From: an uncultured Parasutterella sp.
GTDB lineage: Bacteria; Pseudomonadota; Gammaproteobacteria; Burkholderiales; Burkholderiaceae_F
Direction: 5' to 3'
Length of the DNA stretch: 34,005 nt
Assembly (NCBI GenBank): GCA_900766055.1
Contig: CAAFTZ010000033.1
Coordinates: 1-34,005 of the forward strand
The notes under the pieces were generated by a model. That model had not been told where the DNA came from. It made no database searches and saw nothing but the letters and a program-made list of their open reading frames with translations. The first letter of the stretch is position 1. The number at the start of each line of letters is the position of its first letter. Below, in pieces: positions 30,873 through 34,005 of this stretch. The translations under genes and the position numbers were made by a program.

Positions 30873-31919
30873 CTAAACGTCATAAGATGACGTATCTAAT
30901 ATTCTCTTGTAAATATGGAGATACTTTTTTGAAGTATTCTCAATATAAAAAGGCTTTATAAATTCTTTTGCATTGTTAACTAACTCTGATTTTAATTGGT
31001 TATTTTTTGACAGCTCTTGAATTGCGCTAGCTAATTGTTTTTCATCGTTTGGACTGATTAAAAGACCTGTCTTTCGGTCTTTTACAATATCTGGAATGCC
31101 CCCTGTATTCGAAGCAATAACAGGAGTTCCCGCTAACATGCTTTCTAGTAAGACGCTTCCGAGTCCTTCATTTTTAGAAGGTAAAATTATGCAGTCTGCA
31201 ATTTTAAACCAATTGCCCATATCGTTTTGTTTGCCTAAAAACAAAACATTGCTGAGCCCCTCAGCTAATTTCATCAAATGATTTCGATACGGACCCTCAC
31301 CTAAAAAGAGGAATATTATATTTTGGTCTTTCAGTAATTTTGCCGCCTTTATCGAAGTGTCGAAGCCCTTATGTTCGAGAAGGGAAGCAGCTTGTACTAC
31401 GATAAACTGTCCAAGATATTTGTTTTTTTCTCTATCAATACTTTCCTGCTTTAGACCATAAGAGATTGGTGAAGAGGGAATTAATTCAATTTTACTTTTA
31501 TTAGAAACAAAATTAGATAAAACGGTACATATCTTGGAAGATATTCCGACTAATTGATCGGCTTGACCATAACTCCAGTGAGTAAATGAATTTTCTCGGA
31601 TGAGGTTATCTATCCTCCGTGTCACAATAAAGGGGGTTTTGAACAAAGTCTTATGAATAGATGCCCAATGAACGGCACGTCCATCATGAGCATGTACAAC
31701 GTCCACATTACGTAACAATGGACTTAAATGGCCTCTTAGAGGATGATTTGAACAAACAGTTTTGATGCCAATGGATTTTAATTTTCGTGTCAAAAGACTT
31801 TTGGGGTTCGTTACTGCTATGACTTCAATCTTATTTTTCAGAAGTTGATCTGCAAGAAAAAAAGTTTGATTTTCTCCACCGCTATAACCTGAAGCCAGAT
31901 TTACAAAACATATTTTCAT
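30873..31919 (-). CDS. Family 4 glycosyltransferase (GT-B fold)
   Basis: A 348-residue cytoplasmic glycosyltransferase. The N-terminal acceptor domain starts MKICFVNLASGYSGGENQTF with the usual glycine-rich loop. The C-terminal nucleotide-sugar domain has VVQAASLLEHKGFDTSIKAA, FLGEGPYRNHL, and the E-x7-E region PSKNEGLGSVLLESMLAG followed by TPVIASNTGGIPDIV. Donor and acceptor sugars cannot be told. No good Shine-Dalgarno is visible. It follows another glycosyltransferase gene after 39 bases, so both are in one operon. The base composition is AT-rich, as in most surface polysaccharide loci. Confidence 0.88.
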   Translation of the reverse strand: MKICFVNLASGYSGGENQTFFLADQLLKNKIEVIAVTNPKSLLTRKLKSIGIKTVCSNHPLRGHLSPLLRNVDVVHAHDGRAVHWASIHKTLFKTPFIVTRRIDNLIRENSFTHWSYGQADQLVGISSKICTVLSNFVSNKSKIELIPSSPISYGLKQESIDREKNKYLGQFIVVQAASLLEHKGFDTSIKAAKLLKDQNIIFLFLGEGPYRNHLMKLAEGLSNVLFLGKQNDMGNWFKIADCIILPSKNEGLGSVLLESMLAGTPVIASNTGGIPDIVKDRKTGLLISPNDEKQLASAIQELSKNNQLKSELVNNAKEFIKPFYIENTSKKYLHIYKRILDTSSYDV

Positions 31920-31958
31920 TTTAGAAACATTTAAGAAGAATAAGATTAATTTTTATTC

Positions 31959-33377
31959 TTATAAACAATTAGAGATTTTTTTTCTAATTCTGCATATTTT
32001 TTTTAAAAGACTGGACTTTATTTTTTTTATTGAAAAGTTAGAAGTTTCTTTTGATAAACCCACCTTTAATAAACTATTTTGAAGTCTAACAAAATTAGAA
32101 AACTCTTGAGATTTGGGAGAAAAATCTTCTTGGTTAGTACCGAGAAGAATGTTCTTCCACAACTTCTCCAGTTCAGCATTTTTATAAAAAGAATTTACTG
32201 ATTCGAACGCTTCATCAGATAATTTCCCCTCCAACTCCGGGTTTCTAATAATTTTCAAAATAGCTTCTGCGCATTCTTTAATTTTACCTTGGGGAATACT
32301 AATGAACCCTTTTCCATCTTTAAGAAGGTCAAGATAGCTGAGGTCAAATAAAACTAAAGGAACCCCGTAAGACTTGCTTTCTAAAATTGACATGGAAAAG
32401 GACTCAACGTAACTAGTCAGAAGGTGAACTGATGCTGTTTGGAGTAAGTTGCCGATATTCTTACATCTACCATCCCAAATTATTCTTCCAGATAATCCTT
32501 TTGAGACGATGAAGTCTTCAACGTAGCGGCGAGAAGTGAGATCTGATTCTGGTCCTACTAGGTGACATTCAACCTTATCCTCTTGCTTAGCAAGTAACGC
32601 CATTATTTCTAATGCGGCTTTGAAGTTTTTTGTAGACTGGTCCAACCTTCCTATCCAGACAACCTTTTTTCGTGATTGTTTCAGAGAATGGGGATTCTTT
32701 TTAAACTCAAACGTCCTTGGGTTTGGGATGAATTTAGCTTTAACTTCAAGGGCACGAAAATAGTCTTCCTCCATTTTTCCTAATACGACTAACATATTGC
32801 TAAGTCGATAAATTAGAGGTTCAAGTATTAGTTTCATCAACCTTTTCGGTTTTGTGCCCTGCAAAAGACTAGTGCAAATAATCTCATGCCTACACACAAT
32901 AGCTTTTTTTCTTAATAACTGTGTAACCAGCAAGTCCCAAATGAGATTCAGAGAAGTCGAAGCATGATGAATAACCGTATCAATGTTTTCCTCTCTCAGG
33001 ACCAGGCTTAGTTCTCTAACTCTTCCCTGATCTAGATGTTTCGGAATCGTTCGTCTTTTAACACCGATAGGCAAGGAATACTCCAACTCAGGTCTTATTT
33101 CTTCAGTAATTAAGACCACAGTAAATCCTAATCGCAAGAACAAAGGAATTTGAAGGCTTATCACACGTTCCACACCACCATCATAAAACCTTGGATAAAA
33201 AATTCCGATGTTTTTTGTTTGACTAGCCGAGGTTGTAATTTTTGTTTCTTCAACGAGTTCTTGGGCGATTTCTATTGGCTGTTCTTTGTATTTTTTTGCA
33301 AGTAATAAGATATGGTCTTCTAAGCAGTTTATTTCTTGAGCCTCATTAAATTTTTTGTAACTGTGGCTATTTTTCAT
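31959..33377 (-). CDS. Family 4-type glycosyltransferase (GT-B fold)
   Basis: A 472-residue protein. The start is uncertain: the ATG at 33377 (MKNSHSYKKFNEAQEINC) is chosen, but the frame is open back to a TTG at 33470. Neither has a strong ribosome binding site. After a roughly 50-residue polar N-terminal extension comes the GT-B pair of domains: NIGIFYPRFYDGGVERVISL, then VVWIGRLDQSTKNFKAALEI, CHLVGPES, and the donor-site TSYVESFSMSILESKSYGVP. The GGVERVI loop is typical of family 4 enzymes. A basic C-terminus (KKIKSSLLKKICRIRKKISN) may contact the membrane. Part of the polysaccharide operon. Confidence 0.85.
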   Translation of the reverse strand: MKNSHSYKKFNEAQEINCLEDHILLLAKKYKEQPIEIAQELVEETKITTSASQTKNIGIFYPRFYDGGVERVISLQIPLFLRLGFTVVLITEEIRPELEYSLPIGVKRRTIPKHLDQGRVRELSLVLREENIDTVIHHASTSLNLIWDLLVTQLLRKKAIVCRHEIICTSLLQGTKPKRLMKLILEPLIYRLSNMLVVLGKMEEDYFRALEVKAKFIPNPRTFEFKKNPHSLKQSRKKVVWIGRLDQSTKNFKAALEIMALLAKQEDKVECHLVGPESDLTSRRYVEDFIVSKGLSGRIIWDGRCKNIGNLLQTASVHLLTSYVESFSMSILESKSYGVPLVLFDLSYLDLLKDGKGFISIPQGKIKECAEAILKIIRNPELEGKLSDEAFESVNSFYKNAELEKLWKNILLGTNQEDFSPKSQEFSNFVRLQNSLLKVGLSKETSNFSIKKIKSSLLKKICRIRKKISNCL

Positions 33378-33488
33378 GTTAAAAGCACCAATTGCAACTT
33401 GTAGACAAGAGAAACGATCAATGTACAGTAAAAAGCATTTTCTATAAAGAGAGGAGGGCTGAAGGACCAACTAATCGAATAGAAGTCA

Positions 33489-34005
33489 CTAACAGCCTTT
33501 ACGATTTTTTTTTGGGTCGAAAAGTAAGGAGGAAGTTATCCACGCAGAAATAAAAACTAACATGGTTTGGGCATCAATCAATGAAAACTCTCCTAATCCA
33601 AAGGTGATCATACTCACTATAAGGAATATTTGTAACCAATTTTTGTTCCGTACGGCCCTGAAAAATAAAAGAAATTGCGTCAACACCATACAAAACAGCA
33701 GAAAAAAGCCGCCAACAACAAAAACTTGGAGGAAGTCACTGTGAAAATGGACAACAAAGTTTCCAGAAGATTTAAAAAGTTTCCGTACATTAATAAAGTG
33801 GTCTAACCGACCTTCACCAGTTCCCCAAAAAAAATGTTCCTTAGAAATTTTAGTTACCGTAGACCATGCGGCCATTCTTCCGCCCATGCTAGTGTTTAAG
33901 GAGGAAAAAATCTGGCTTTCCGTGGTGGTCAATGGTGTGTTCGTCTCAACTTTATTTATCACTTCTTGAATTTCTGAAAAATTTCCGCTAGAGGCTAGCT
34001 CATTA
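33489..34005 (-). CDS. O-antigen ligase/polymerase (Wzy/WaaL-type) membrane protein, 5' part missing
   Basis: The frame is open from the right window edge to a stop at 33489, giving the last 171 residues of a larger membrane protein (a GTG at 33962 is internal, not the start). Seen: a periplasmic loop with MGGRMAAWSTV and HFFWGTGEGRLDHF, the conserved VVHFHSDFLQVFVVGGFFLL, and two or three C-terminal helices. This matches the C-terminal part of PF04932 proteins, where the H-x-H/N-x-x-L-Q motif lies in the catalytic loop. They either ligate O-antigen to lipid A core or polymerise repeat units; the two cannot be told apart from this fragment. First visible gene of the minus-strand polysaccharide operon. 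Confidence 0.8.
   Translation of the reverse strand, partial: NELASSGNFSEIQEVINKVETNTPLTTTESQIFSSLNTSMGGRMAAWSTVTKISKEHFFWGTGEGRLDHFINVRKLFKSSGNFVVHFHSDFLQVFVVGGFFLLFCMVLTQFLLFFRAVRNKNWLQIFLIVSMITFGLGEFSLIDAQTMLVFISAWITSSLLFDPKKNRKGC

Noticed and set aside
1..34005. CRISPR arrays, insertion sequences, prophage genes, tRNA or rRNA genes
   Set aside because: Reading both strands showed no regularly spaced repeats, transposase or integrase motifs, or cloverleaf-like sequences.

Overview
The window looks like a chromosomal segment of an anaerobic or microaerophilic betaproteobacterium. A Sutterellaceae-like member of Burkholderiales (Sutterella/Parasutterella type) is my best guess. This is inference from gene content: an rpsP-rimM-trmD-rplS operon, orn beside a Ste24-type M48 peptidase and rsgA, lone etfBA, a DcuC carrier, and Tat-exported flavoprotein reductases without haem domains. 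No marker gene in the window proves the genus. No rRNA, tRNA, CRISPR array, insertion sequence or prophage gene was seen.

Layout. 0-2.2 kb: a partial unknown gene on the minus strand, a YqaA-type membrane protein and a nitronate-monooxygenase-family flavoenzyme with a cysteine-rich tail. 2.3-6.3 kb: etfBA, then rpsP-rimM-trmD-rplS with a clear promoter and strong terminators. 6.3-10.7 kb: a DcuC-family carrier whose leader holds a small ORF and two mutually exclusive hairpins, then a LysR regulator divergent from an AbgA-like M20 amidohydrolase. 10.7-15.6 kb: a winged-helix regulator with a perfect palindrome inside its own promoter, an AT-rich gene-free stretch, rsgA and an M48 peptidase in an operon, a proline/histidine-rich exported protein, and orn. 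15.6-19.4 kb: a two-domain Asp/Glu-racemase-family protein translationally coupled to a 3-hydroxyisobutyrate-dehydrogenase-family enzyme, and an AI-2E-family permease.

19.4-22.8 kb: an HxlR-type regulator divergent from a CopA copper ATPase that carries two extra metal-binding domains at its C-terminus. 22.8-27.4 kb: a LysR regulator divergent from two tandem Tat-exported flavoproteins of the fumarate/urocanate reductase superfamily, followed by a TIGR04076-type small protein. 27.4-29.0 kb: a possible small membrane protein, a mostly gene-free stretch and a secreted endonuclease I. 29.0-34.0 kb: a visibly more AT-rich minus-strand cell-surface polysaccharide locus (O-antigen ligase/polymerase fragment, two GT-B glycosyltransferases, a phosphoethanolamine-transferase-family enzyme).

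The parts most likely to hold something undescribed are: (i) the paired flavoproteins, both with Tyr where the fumarate reductase family has its catalytic Arg; (ii) the HxlR-CopA pair with a C-terminal Cys-Cys in the regulator and nested dyads between the genes; (iii) the attenuator-like leader of dcuC; and (iv) the two-domain racemase coupled to a dehydrogenase.
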